Positions 61,101-63,826 of a DNA stretch of 64,000 nt are shown in pieces. This DNA is from Branchiostoma floridae (taxonomy: Eukaryota > Chordata > Leptocardii > Amphioxiformes > Branchiostomatidae). Position 1 is the stretch's first letter, and every line of letters starts with the position of its first letter. The position numbers and the translations under genes were made by a program. The notes beneath the pieces were generated by a model. That model did no database searches. It saw only the letters and a program-made list of their open reading frames with translations, and was not told the DNA's origin. The stretch lies in assembly GCF_000003815.2 (NCBI RefSeq), contig NC_049984.1, positions 6,530,715-6,594,714 on the forward strand, read 5' to 3'.

Positions 61101-63795
61101 AAGACTGGACCACATCTTGGTACCATATTCTCACCTTTTGCAAAGCAAACATTTGACCAAGGACCCAAAAGCAACCCAAGAATAGATTTTGCACTGATGA
61201 AGTATGAGAAATGCTAAATGTTTGCCAAGGTATCTATAACTTATAAGTATAACTGCCCACCTTCTTATATTGCAGTTTTATTGATTGAGAAGTATCCAGT
61301 CAGCACAGTAAAATCCTTTAAGAACTACTTTTGGTCCCACATCCAGTCAATCATACTCACAGTTAATTTCTGAATTATGGAGTTAATAAAATGTAATGCC
61401 CCCTAGCATATTTCATGAAACTGCAAGGCAGAATCTAATACTGAGGCCACATAACCCTAATTCTATAACATTTCTAAGAAAAACTTTAGCGAGAGGACAG
61501 AGCTAAAAACGAAAGAGACCCAGATTTTATAATTATCTTCCAGTTTAGCACTCACTCACTCACTCAATCACTCACTCAATCACCTTCTCCATGAAATCAA
61601 TACAAATTGGTGCCTAAATGATGCTTCAGCAGGAGATTGTCACAATCCAAGAAACAACAAATTAAACTGGTGTGGACTGGGTACAAGAAATAAAACCTTC
61701 AATCTCATGGCCACATCTGGCGCATTTACTGTCATATTGTCATTATTGAGGTCAAAAGAGTGGAGCCAAATAACACCTCGCTCCAGACACTTGTGACAGG
61801 TGTATTGAGGTCACCTGAGTGGCGTCGAATGGCAGCTCGCTCCAGACCCTTACGATTTGGCCCTGCCGATGTAAGCTCCTCTCAATTCAGCCCCTGGCTG
61901 TGAATTGAGGGTAGTTGACCCACCCAATAAACACCAATAAACAACAACAAAAACAAAGTCTCACCCTGGCCTCCTCTCGTACACACTGCAGCACGGGTTT
62001 GGCTGGGATGAGCCAGTCGCTCAGGAAGGTCATGCCATCGCCACGGAAACGGTTCTCCACAATCTGGCACACCTGGCCGAGGAGGAGGGGCGCGGTGGCG
62101 TGGTACGGCGGGAACAGCGTCGACAAGGTGCGCTGGATGGAGCTGTCAAGGTCGTGCAGGAAACTCTGGAAAACACAAGGTCAAGTTTAGATTATTCATT
62201 TGGAACAATAGAATGATGCACTTAGTATTTTGTTATCTACATGAGTACATTTACAATGAAGGTATCTTTCTTCAATCATATCAGTGCTTATGGATAAACT
62301 AAACTTTAATAAACCAACACTAACTTAATTAGGACTTACCCCAAATTTAGTGTGGTCAGTCAAAGTTTAGTTTATCCATAATGTCATTTACCAACACAGA
62401 TGAACTTTCATGCTAACATATCAGTACTTATTGGTCATCTGCAATCTCTGTTGAAAGGTTTACTCAATAAAAAATTAATTTCTATTGTAACAACGTTATC
62501 ATCCATACTTGGGCGAAACTTCACTATTCATTGCAACAATTTTGGTAACAAAATTTCAGCTTAAAAACCCTTCTAACTGAGAGAATGAGAGAAGAATGAA
62601 TGATTTATTTGTAAAACATTGCAGCTTGTGCACTTGCCTAGATGTCTAGACACCCCTTACATGAATTTTTGACATAGTATAATAAATCAAAGGCAGTAAA
62701 AAGTAGAATATAGACTTAAATTTCTTTATTTTTCACAGAAGAAATGGCTGTCAGAGACACATCAATGGCACTGTAATCCAGTAAATCAATCATGATGTCT
62801 TCAAAAAACACACAGTATAATTTGACAACATGTGAAGAGCTGTAACAAGTTGAGGTCATAACCAGGGCACATGTGGGGGATCACTCTGACATATCACATG
62901 TATATATAGAACATGACAGTGCTACTGGGCACGTAGGGAATCATACCACACAGAAACATACTGTTAACTTCATTATACTGCTGCATGATTCCAAAATTGT
63001 ACTCAGTACTGCAAATATTCAATCATCATATTTGTACATACAACTTATTTGTACAAACAAAAATTTCAATCTCTTCTTGTGAATTTAACTCAACACAAAA
63101 TTACAACAGACTTAAAAGCAAACCTGTACACTTGTACAATGTTTTAACTTTTAACTACGGAATTTCAAGATATTTAATGGCTTGGTTTTGACCTTCTTGT
63201 GAATTTAACCCAACAGCATTTTACTGTTTATACAGCAAATAGATTAAAAATTAATTTTTCTTTCAATGTTTGGTTACACCTACAAATTGAAGTTTAATCT
63301 GATGACTGACATTTTAAACAGATACATCCTTTCCAGATGTACGAAAGCCATTATAGTAACAAAGAAGAAAATACCAAAATAGAAAAGTCAACATGGACCA
63401 GTGACAGGGCCAACAGTTTCCGACCACGAGGCCATCAAACAACAAAACAGGAAACAGTCCAAATATTGGCACAGGTGAGGAGGTATTGGCCCGCACGTGT
63501 GAAACGTCGTGACTTCCCAACTTTACAACTTCCCTGGCAACTAACTTGGGAAAGCACACAGTGTCATGACATGTCAGAAGAACAACGTACTGTCAGAACC
63601 AGGCAGTGACAGATGTTAAGGCCAGGAGAAAAGCAGCCCACTCAGCAAGTGCATGAACTTCACGGCAACTGAACCATCTGTCTTCACTCCTCATGTTATT
63701 GCGAGCTGCGCCTCTCGTGTAACCTTTCCGTGAGGAAACCATAATTGAGGTGTTACCTTATTTTCCTTCAGGTGAGACGAACCTGAGTTTCCCAT
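1008..63795 (-). CDS. PLEKHG4: PLEKHG4/quattro-type Rho GEF gene, 12 exons, 3' part outside window
   Basis: This entry gives the span of the main transcript's coding part. Twelve exons with AG acceptors and GT donors join in phase into 1,046 codons (3,138 nt) with no stop. Domain order is: residues 1-13 a MGNSGSS start; about 14-200 the domain shared by PLEKHG4, PLEKHG4B and KIAA1755; about 200-630 mostly disordered; about 635-800 CRAL-TRIO/Sec14-like; 801-1046 spectrin-repeat-like helices. Family knowledge: PLEKHG4 relatives are cytoplasmic exchange factors for Rho GTPases whose DH-PH cassette follows the spectrin region, so the catalytic exons should lie left of base 1008. The choice of PLEKHG4 rather than MCF2L/DBS rests on the N-terminal domain in exons 2-3. 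The symbol names the family, not a proven one-to-one orthologue. No break, frameshift or internal stop was seen. Confidence 0.88.
2230..3062. repeat. Three diverged tandem copies in intron 11
   Basis: The phrase 'GGAGGCTGG(A/T)AGGAA.TGTT.AG.ACAAAGTAGT(A/G)AC.' recurs near 2459, 2788 and 3015 (last copy GGAGGTAGGTAGGAATGTCC). Shared upstream parts include 'GAACACCT..ATGA...CTAAGATATCA...TGATAATGATAA'. The copies are clearly related but indel-rich. Confidence 0.65.
4380..4460 (-). CDS. Candidate alternative first exon with Arg-rich HSEP motif
   Basis: A minus-strand ATG (A at -3) opens 27 codons ending GCCATT|GTAAGT, an excellent donor, in phase 0, matching exon 12 at 1199. The peptide starts MHARLVGAAL and ends RRRRHSEPVLAI. 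RRHSEP fits an R-x-x-S-x-P 14-3-3-type site and a basophilic kinase site. Two further in-frame ATGs lie just upstream at 4470-4472 and 4479-4481, so the true start could add up to seven residues. The block 4380-4460 is GC- and CpG-rich against AT-rich intron. A spliceable cassette is less likely: the AG just upstream would give a length that breaks the frame. It would make the shortest isoform, the late spectrin part plus DH-PH. Confidence 0.42.
9819..9941 (-). CDS. PLEKHG4: Exon 11: spectrin-repeat-like helices
   Basis: Forty-one codons, phase 0 in and out, with acceptor TGTCCTCCCCAG and donor GCAATG|GTGAGT. The sequence VLSWVQNEGEVRLERLSEPG then SLDAIKNTTKEFERFYYQAM has the 'WV..GE..L......G.....A......F..F' pattern typical of spectrin repeats in DBS, Kalirin and PLEKHG4 proteins. 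Confidence 0.9.
11682..11741 (-). CDS. Candidate alternative first exon, aromatic/basic N-terminus
   Basis: A minus-strand ATG with G at -3 opens exactly 20 codons ending TTCAAG|GTGAGA, a strong donor. The peptide is rich in Trp, Tyr, Phe and Lys: it begins MKSFWGKTRN and ends AYFYWQNFK. It exits in phase 0, which fits the next exon downstream (exon 11, 9941). The 11.64-11.90 kb stretch is CpG-richer than the flanking intron, as expected of an initiation region. A second overlapping frame is also open here (67 codons from about 11874) and leaves phase 1, so it does not fit exon 11. If used, this start gives a short isoform with only the later spectrin part and DH-PH. Evidence is sequence-only. 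Confidence 0.4.
13745..13862 (+). mobile_element. Possible LINE 3' fragment with ATG-repeat tail
   Basis: A short GC-rich plus-strand frame (LLGDAEGDLSPAAIAALAAD then RLSG, stop TAA) is followed by about 50 nt and GATGATGATGATG. Composition differs sharply from the AT-rich flank, and the layout mirrors the fragment at 45571-45686. The peptide is too short to assign to a clade. Confidence 0.35.
13943..14081 (-). CDS. PLEKHG4: Exon 10: spectrin-repeat-like helices
   Basis: The 139-bp exon has acceptor GTTTCTCTCCAG (phase 2) and donor ATACAG|GTGAGT (phase 0), residues 895-941. It encodes DSLDYVTYLYNYCSDMVSKL then helical RRVQMEQGRKLKAFEDRCIQ. The heptad-like spacing of hydrophobics and the charged helix fit a spectrin-type three-helix bundle, as in the DBS/PLEKHG4 family between the Sec14 and DH domains. 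Confidence 0.88.
15138..16672. mobile_element. Non-autonomous TIR DNA element, about 1.5 kb, with internal tandem repeats
   Basis: The left end reads TATACAGTGAAACTTGT and the right end is its inverse, ACAAGTTTCACTGTATA. The similarity continues imperfectly inward through subterminal GGTC-rich repeats (AAGACCACC, GTGGTCGTTTTAGACA, GTGGTCGCTT). TA at both edges fits a TA target duplication as in Tc1/mariner-type elements. No transposase-like frame was found; internal open frames are short. The interior is CpG-rich relative to the intron. From about 16198 to 16500 there are roughly three and a half copies of a 103-107-bp unit. Confidence 0.75.
16198..16500 (+). repeat. Diverged tandem repeat, unit about 103-107 bp, inside the TIR element
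   Basis: The phrase CTTGAAAATGACGCAG recurs at about 16251, 16358 and 16462. Each copy is followed by a GTT(T)CG...GCCAAAACACAAGCC segment and a TTTCCCGCC...TATCATCAAAAATCGA segment. A partial copy begins near 16198. Confidence 0.75.
23400..23570. repeat. Dispersed repeat, copy A
   Basis: The core GGCTCCTAAACAACGAGTGG followed by GCGGAAGAAAATTAAAGCTG and AGACAGCCCTG recurs with modest divergence at 37575-37640. The preceding 80 nt (ATGAAATTGATGAAAAT...AAGCTTAACATACA) are also alignable to copy B. No tRNA-type promoter boxes could be confirmed, so the class (SINE or MITE fragment) is open. Confidence 0.55.
24306..24589 (-). CDS. PLEKHG4: Exon 9: spectrin-like region start with acidic insert
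   Basis: The 284-bp exon has acceptor GCGTGTTGTAG (phase 0) and donor GACTACAG|GTAGGA (phase 2), residues 801-894. It starts KLEPFLLGSRSTGKFLTAVW and EELLAG, an amphipathic helix typical of the segment after the Sec14 domain. A Glu-rich stretch (EEVEEEEEAVAGEE) encoded by GAG/GAA triplets follows, then the helix VRLKEVLEDPRVKALQMEGE. The acidic insert looks like a low-complexity expansion between helices. The Arg/Pro-rich open frames on the plus strand here are antisense shadows. Confidence 0.88.
26140..26660. repeat. Duplicated intronic segment, two diverged copies
   Basis: CCCTCCCCATCGGGTGTCAA...ATAAAACCACAGGACATCACAG...GTTTTG (from about 26164) is repeated as CCCTCCCACTGGGTGTCAGA...ATAAAACCACAGGACCAGG...ATCACAGCTTCTGGTTTTGG (from about 26557). 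The copies are offset by about 390 bp. Confidence 0.6.
27150..27290. repeat. Short tandem duplication, about 75-bp unit
   Basis: AAGGTGTGAAGTACTCAGG...GGATTATC-type sequence ending GAGGTCACAGGAGGTCATGG is followed by AAGGTGTGAAATTTTCAGAC...TGGGGTCACCTGAGGTCATGG. The two copies are adjacent and moderately diverged. Confidence 0.55.
27376..27470. mobile_element. Foldback MITE-like hairpin
   Basis: TGCCAAAAAGCAATTACTC...ATATGACTTGGGAA is followed almost directly by its inverse, TTCCAAAATCATAT...GAGTGACTGCTTTTTGGCA. The arms are about 43 nt with a handful of mismatches and a short loop. There is no coding potential. The size and near-complete palindrome suggest a small foldback element or solo terminal-repeat pair. 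Confidence 0.75.
27850..28060. repeat. Three short diverged direct repeats around 'ATCACCTG'
   Basis: Segments reading 'GGACAAGGAGAGATAACAAATCACCTGAGGG', 'AGACAGGTGAGATAATACATCACCTGTAGGG' and 'CAACAGGTGGGAATATAAATCACCTGAAGG' follow each other at about 75-80 bp spacing. They end next to the perfect inverted repeat at 28075. Confidence 0.5.
28075..28139. repeat. Perfect 17-bp inverted repeat
   Basis: TTGGCAGACCTTCTGTC at 28075-28091 is exactly inverted at 28123-28139 with a 31-nt spacer. It lies inside a zone of diverged direct repeats (27850-28060). It could be the remnant of a small TIR element or an intronic hairpin. Confidence 0.7.
28503..28550 (-). pseudogene. Degenerate duplicate of the 3' end of exon 8
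   Basis: Read on the minus strand, this segment contains AAGGACTGGATCAGATGCAG followed by a short insertion and ATGGTCAATG. It parallels the exon 8 end, GAGGACTGGATCAGATTCAG then AATG|GTCAGT. Neighbouring intron sequence (GGATTAG..., CATTGACC / GTACTGACC) is duplicated too, with a period of about 148 bp. The copy lacks the rest of exon 8, and its donor has decayed to GTCAAT, so it should be non-functional. Confidence 0.6.
28656..28772 (-). CDS. PLEKHG4: Exon 8: C-terminal end of CRAL-TRIO domain
   Basis: Thirty-nine codons, phase 0 at both ends, with acceptor TTTCTGTGCGTAG. The donor ATG|GTCAGT has C at +3 and is weaker than the others in the gene. The sequence VETITDMTELQQLFVEDEVP then EFGGTYQYSHEDWIRFRM is the family's closing signature: 'L..l...lP.efGGt..Y.H..Wi.fR', which ends the Sec14 domain just before the spectrin region. 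A degenerate copy of the exon's 3' end lies about 148 bp further downstream in the intron (28503-28550). Confidence 0.92.
29939..30080. repeat. Purine-rich simple-sequence tract
   Basis: The GGAGAGAGAGAGGGAG tract passes into GAATGAATAG/GGATGGATGAATGAG-type repeats; low complexity. Confidence 0.8.
31096..31200. repeat. (GTGA)n microsatellite with GA tract
   Basis: About 100 bp of GTGA repeats is interrupted by a short (GA)n run and single-base variants, about 760 bp downstream of exon 7 in intron 7. Confidence 0.95.
31959..32066 (-). CDS. PLEKHG4: Exon 7: CRAL-TRIO/Sec14-like domain, part 3
   Basis: The 108-bp exon is in phase 0 at both ends, with acceptor TATCTGTTCCAG and donor GTGGAG|GTGAGG. 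The peptide ENIPYAVYQVLVLLPENSPL then TCYTSFSSGEVIVE corresponds to the 'P..I..vlvl.p' strand and following segment of the Sec14-like fold. Confidence 0.9.
32160..32411. repeat. Tandem duplication filling most of intron 6
   Basis: AGTTACCTTGGCAAGAACATT...GACAAAATCGCTGGCTCC...CCC (from about 32165) is repeated with divergence as AGTTACCTTGTCAAGAGCATT...GACAAAGTTGCTCTGG...AAATCC (from about 32299). The second copy ends at the exon 6 donor side. Confidence 0.55.
32417..32516 (-). CDS. PLEKHG4: Exon 6: CRAL-TRIO/Sec14-like domain, part 2
   Basis: The 100-bp exon has acceptor TTTGTCCTCTGCAG, phase 2 in, and donor CTGCAG|GTAAGG, phase 0 out. It encodes YDTRQKGIIVVVDCRESVPH and HTLDMVGGAICVLQ. The GIIVVVDCR strand matches the central beta-strand of the Sec14 fold ('GLTVVVDARR' type in DBS relatives), followed by the helix that packs on it. 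Confidence 0.9.
32517..34361 (-). other. Intron 5: degenerate 'AAAACTGTCT' array, no gene
   Basis: The right half is the repeat array at 33330-34140. The left part is AT-rich without recognised features. Confidence 0.65.
33330..34140. repeat. Degenerate array of 'GTAAAACTGTCT' motifs in intron 5
   Basis: The motif (C/A)TGTAAAACTGTCT and variants (GCAAAACTGTCT, ATAAAACTGTCT, ACAAAACTGTCT) recur about ten times. Companion phrases such as TCTCTGCTGAT(G/A)(G/A)CTAAATC and AACATC(C/T)GGCC also recur. Spacing is irregular, so this is an old, indel-ridden minisatellite-like array. Confidence 0.65.
34362..34485 (-). CDS. PLEKHG4: Exon 5: CRAL-TRIO/Sec14-like domain, part 1
   Basis: The 124-bp exon has acceptor CTATCCCCAG (phase 1) and donor ATACCCAG|GTAAGG (phase 2). 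Its codons read GCMSKCGRTVLVVQAANAVL, then EHTEYSASELARLLMYFQGIPR. The 'RTVLVVQAAN...ELxRLLxYFxxIPR' pattern is characteristic of the Sec14-like domain of PLEKHG4/DBS-type exchange factors, covering the first central strand and the following helix. In that family this domain is thought to bind phospholipid or restrain the DH-PH module. Confidence 0.9.
34486..34811 (-). other. Intron 4, no feature
   Basis: This is a short 326-bp intron separating exons 4 and 5, AT-rich, with no repeat or coding signal seen. Confidence 0.85.
34812..35612 (-). CDS. PLEKHG4: Exon 4: disordered linker, YSPTGL repeat, Pro-rich motif, CRAL-TRIO start
   Basis: The 801-bp exon has acceptor TTGTTTTCACAG, phase 1 in, donor CTGCCAG|GTGAGA, phase 1 out, and encodes residues 384-650. 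It contains basic KKR, RSRSEPF at about 422-428 (a possible phospho-Ser/14-3-3-type site), a charged helix (MKQRMQQKRDEMFTHFQRF), three tandem YSPTG(L/R) units from an 18-bp repeat, a Ser/Asp patch (SSNSDSDIED), and LPPPPNG/LPPPPSSPPW, an SH3- or EVH1-type proline ligand. The last part (LEVNFDLLHSGAVYLPG) leads into the CRAL-TRIO domain. Its phase-1 entry fits both exon 3 and the candidate transmembrane first exon at 42821-42917. Confidence 0.9.
35143..35196 (-). repeat. 18-bp in-frame tandem repeat inside exon 4
   Basis: Three consecutive 18-bp units at 35143-35160, 35161-35178 and 35179-35196 encode successive YSPTG-containing hexapeptides. The first two are identical at DNA level; the third (sense-upstream) unit differs at a few bases. 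The unit length is a multiple of three, so copy number can change without breaking the frame. Each unit gives a Ser-Pro site that a proline-directed kinase could use; that role is inference. Confidence 0.85.
37202..37413. mobile_element. MITE-like element with TTCGCGG-rich termini
   Basis: It begins TACTGTAAATG and ends CATTTACAGTA, with the inner terminal parts AAGTTCGCAGGGATTTAA and TTAATCCACCGCGAAC also inverted. Several 'AAGTTCGCGGTA' motifs repeat inside. It is 212 bp with no coding potential, and TA at both ends is compatible with a TA target site. I recall very similar small elements in many invertebrate genomes, including lancelets. Confidence 0.8.
37490..37700. repeat. Dispersed repeat, copy B
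   Basis: GGCTCCCAAACAACGAGTGG, then a GGAAAAAAATTGGAAGCTG block and AGACAGCCCTG, matches the core at 23490-23545. After the shared core this copy continues through a GC-rich segment (CCAGAGCTGGTACAAACCCG) not clearly present in copy A. Open frames across it are incidental. Confidence 0.55.
38950..39190. repeat. Diverged direct repeat, offset about 145 bp
   Basis: AGTAGCTCCTCCGAGGATATAAG followed by TACCCTTATTACACCTTGG is paralleled by AGTTACTCCTGGGTGGACA followed by TACCCTTATTACATCTGAA. Weaker similarity continues to 'AAGGATGG' and 'ACCATCC' ends. Confidence 0.45.
39838..39936. repeat. (TTGA)n microsatellite, imperfect
   Basis: The TTGATTGATTGG-type tetranucleotide tract has interruptions (GTGTGATTGG, CTGACTGATTGATAAA). 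Confidence 0.9.
40796..41295. mobile_element. Nested foldback elements with CCAAGCAGATG termini
   Basis: The outer ends are GCTCCAAGCAGATGTGG (left, about 40799) and its inverse CTACATCTGCTTGGTGATT (right, ending about 41295). Inside, at 41097-41231, a second element begins AGCTAATCTCCAGGCAGAT and ends in the diverged inverse GTAGCTTGGCGATTAGCT, with a conserved inner arm (ATAGTATCAAAGCTGGC / GCCAGCTTTCGATACTGT). There is no transposase frame. The same terminal motif occurs alone elsewhere in the window. Confidence 0.7.
41831..41872. repeat. Homopolymer block T-runs then 11 G
   Basis: Two successive 'CATG/ATG + poly-T' units are followed directly by a run of eleven G. Such runs are common indel and assembly-error sites. 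Confidence 0.9.
42821..42917 (-). CDS. Candidate alternative first exon encoding a transmembrane anchor
   Basis: A minus-strand ATG with A at -3 opens 32 codons plus one base, ending CGATGGG|GTAAGT, a near-perfect donor. The peptide begins MSEYCSEDTS (acidic) and is followed by about 22 hydrophobic residues (ALALAVWIALLEVLVLLGLA) before RW. One Glu interrupts the otherwise good membrane segment. The exon leaves phase 1, exactly what exon 4 at 35612, the next downstream constitutive exon, requires. The surrounding 42.82-42.97 kb is visibly CpG-richer than the flanking intron. The simplest reading is a second promoter giving a membrane-anchored isoform lacking the exon 1-3 domain. It could instead start a small nested gene. 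No transcript evidence is available. Confidence 0.55.
45571..45686 (+). mobile_element. Probable LINE 3' end with ATG-repeat tail
   Basis: One plus-strand frame reads SAEELPKAMEDREGWRKRVT then AIRATSTPE and a TGA stop, running directly into GATGATGATGATGA. This ending (short charged 'EDLPKAM.DREGWR..V..IRA' tail, stop, ATG-type microsatellite) resembles the C-terminus and 3' tail of invertebrate endonuclease-reverse transcriptase retroelements, as I recall them. Only the last 30 or so codons are present, as expected of a severely 5'-truncated insertion. Confidence 0.5.
50430..50840. repeat. Diverged direct repeats around 'CACCCCC..CTA...TGGA'
   Basis: CTGCATATTTTCACACACCC...GGACAGGGCCATCTGCACATTT...ACTATACCTCACAGGGGTGACAT (from about 50438) is repeated as ATGCATATTTTTGCACCCCC...GGATAGAACCAGCTGTAAATTT...ATTACATTGTACAAGGGAGACAT (from about 50708). 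A partial third copy (GTCCATTATGTCCTTCAGGG) lies near 50667. Confidence 0.5.
53240..53660. repeat. Three diverged tandem copies in intron 3
   Basis: Each copy contains 'CTTCAG/GAG....GAAA...TA(A)ACTTT(G/A)GA(A/G)CATG(A/T)(C/A)ATTG(T/C)CA' and later 'GAAGATCAAGTTTACA(A/G)CTGT' or a variant. Copies begin near 53262, 53409 and 53525, with periods of roughly 145 and 120 bp. Confidence 0.65.
54460..55369 (-). CDS. PLEKHG4: Exon 3: rest of N-terminal domain plus Ser/Asn-rich disordered region
   Basis: The 910-bp exon encodes residues 81-383 and the first base of codon 384. The acceptor is CTCTCTTCCAG; the donor is AGGAGGG|GTAAGG, phase 1. The first part, LLHAGKLLRHEGWPLCLND onward, has the HEGWPLCL motif and the alternating beta-like pattern (FLFYIV, LAIKFCI) of the PLEKHG4/KIAA1755 domain, ending near the conserved-looking MDWRRVAEPRV. 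After about residue 205 it becomes low-complexity: Ser/Asn/Gly-rich (TSSSSNTSNGSSGSN), then acidic/Lys-rich (EEEMKDKDDENG). This tail has no recognisable fold and is likely a flexible, phosphorylatable linker. Long open frames on the opposite strand here are shadows of this exon. Confidence 0.9.
55870..56150. repeat. Two tandem copies, about 125-bp unit
   Basis: CACCAAACATGCATGCCTTT...ATGACTCCTTGTCTTTTAC (from about 55878) is repeated as CACCAAACATGCATGCTACT...ATGACTCCTTGCCTTTTAC (from about 56001). Both are followed by CTGCA(T)TTGC.TAGCTAAG-like and AAAAAGG(G)CCT(A/G)CCA(G/A)GCTACTG segments. Conservation is better than in the other intronic arrays. Confidence 0.7.
56709..56919. mobile_element. 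Truncated relative of the ACAAGTTTCACTGTATA-ended element
   Basis: The sequence contains GTGGTC-type subterminal repeats, and the end motif GGTCACTTGTACAGGTTTGA continues to CTGTATA (56864 or thereabouts). It is followed by a second diverged end, GTGGTCACTTGTACAGTTTGA, near 56917. This matches the right end of the 15138-16672 element in layout. No matching left terminus was found, so it is probably a truncated or rearranged copy. Confidence 0.55.
57300..57800. repeat. Three diverged tandem copies, unit about 185-220 bp, in intron 2
   Basis: 'TAATATCTAATTCAT...TAAACC(C/A)ACAAT(T)AA...TGTTT(G/A)CTTG(G/A)ACCAAA' occurs from about 57353 and 57570. A more diverged copy, CATAATCTAATTCATCTACA, starts at about 57757. 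Confidence 0.65.
58350..58560. mobile_element. MITE-like element with ACGCTAGTTCACC termini
   Basis: The left end, ACGCTAGTTCACCTTTATCC then GCGGGGTAACCTATATCCGTT, is mirrored at the right by AACGGATATTCACCCGCGAA and TGTGAACTAGCGTT. The element is about 210 bp, AT-rich inside, and non-coding. The AACGGATA motif is duplicated near the right end. Confidence 0.8.
58593..58611. repeat. C10-A9 homopolymer junction
   Basis: Ten C followed by nine A. No flanking structure was recognised; a likely length-polymorphic site. Confidence 0.9.
60174..60325. mobile_element. MITE-like element with 24-bp terminal inverted repeats
   Basis: CTCTACCAGGCTTCGTGGATCGGT at 60174-60197 is inverted at 60302-60325 with a single mismatch. 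The whole is 152 bp and non-coding. An obvious target-site duplication is not visible. Confidence 0.75.
61549..61583. repeat. (CACT)n microsatellite
   Basis: A short CACTCACTCACTCAATCACT-type tract in intron 2. Confidence 0.9.
61965..62165 (-). CDS. PLEKHG4: Exon 2: PLEKHG4/KIAA1755 N-terminal domain, first part
   Basis: Sixty-seven codons, phase 0 at both ends, with acceptor TGTTTTCCAG and donor CCAGG|GTGAGA. The peptide starts SFLHDLDSSIQRTLSTLFPP and continues through FRGDGMTFLSDWLIPAKPVL. The pattern 'short helix, LFPP, hydrophobic helix, RGD, FLxDxLIPAK' is what I recall at the start of vertebrate PLEKHG4 and KIAA1755 proteins. This exon gives the strongest argument for assigning the gene to that branch of the DBS-like GEFs. 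The molecular role of the domain is not established as far as I know. Confidence 0.88.
62288..62381. repeat. Inverted repeat with 20-bp perfect arms near exon 2
   Basis: TTATGGATAAACTAAACTTT (62288-62307) is exactly inverted at 62362-62381. Weaker complementarity continues inward (ACCAACACTAACTT against AAATTTAGTGTGGT). It lies about 120 bp upstream of exon 2 on the transcribed strand, so it could form a hairpin in the intron 1 transcript near the acceptor. Confidence 0.7.
63070..63215. repeat. Short direct repeat in intron 1
   Basis: CTTCTTGTGAATTTAACTCA at about 63073 recurs as CTTCTTGTGAATTTAACCCA at about 63193, followed in both by ACA. Flanking similarity is weak. Confidence 0.5.
63757..63795 (-). 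CDS. PLEKHG4: Exon 1: initiator with putative myristoylation signal
   Basis: The 13 codons read MGNSGSSHLKENK. The ATG has A at -3 and G at +4, an in-frame TAG lies 24 nt upstream, and the exon ends AAG|GTAACA in phase 0, matching exon 2. Gly2 followed by Asn-Ser-Gly-Ser-Ser fits the N-myristoyltransferase consensus (Gly2, small residue at 6), so the protein may be lipid-anchored to membranes; this is inference. A very short first coding exon before the conserved domain is plausible, but no homologue comparison was possible here. A different upstream first exon beyond 64000 cannot be excluded. Confidence 0.7.
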
Positions 63796-63826
63796 CCTGC
63801 CGGGCCCTGCCCGGGAACGCTAGCAT
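63758..63826 (-). other. Upstream ORF overlapping the main start codon
   Basis: An ATG at 63826 opens 22 codons (MLAFPGRARQDGK onwards) in a different frame, runs across the main ATG and stops at TAA two bases before the exon 1 donor. Its context is weak (C at -3), so leaky scanning to the stronger main ATG is expected. It matters only if the transcript starts upstream of it. Confidence 0.4.

Larger units (their letters stand above)
55370..61964 (-). other. Intron 2: TIR elements and tandem repeats, no gene
   Basis: Contains the elements at 56709-56919, 58350-58560 and 60174-60325, the tandem repeats at 55870-56150 and 57300-57800, and two simple-sequence sites. The 138-codon minus-strand frame at 60778-61194 has no splice or family support. 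Confidence 0.65.
62166..63756 (-). other. Intron 1: hairpin and short repeats, no gene
   Basis: Holds the inverted repeat at 62288-62381 and the direct repeat at 63070-63215. AT-rich elsewhere; the 90-codon plus-strand frame at 63337-63609 is not supported. Confidence 0.65.

Noticed and set aside
60778-61194. 138-codon minus-strand frame in intron 2
   Set aside because: No flanking splice sites in a fitting phase and no recognisable motif; inclusion is not needed for domain continuity between exons 2 and 3.
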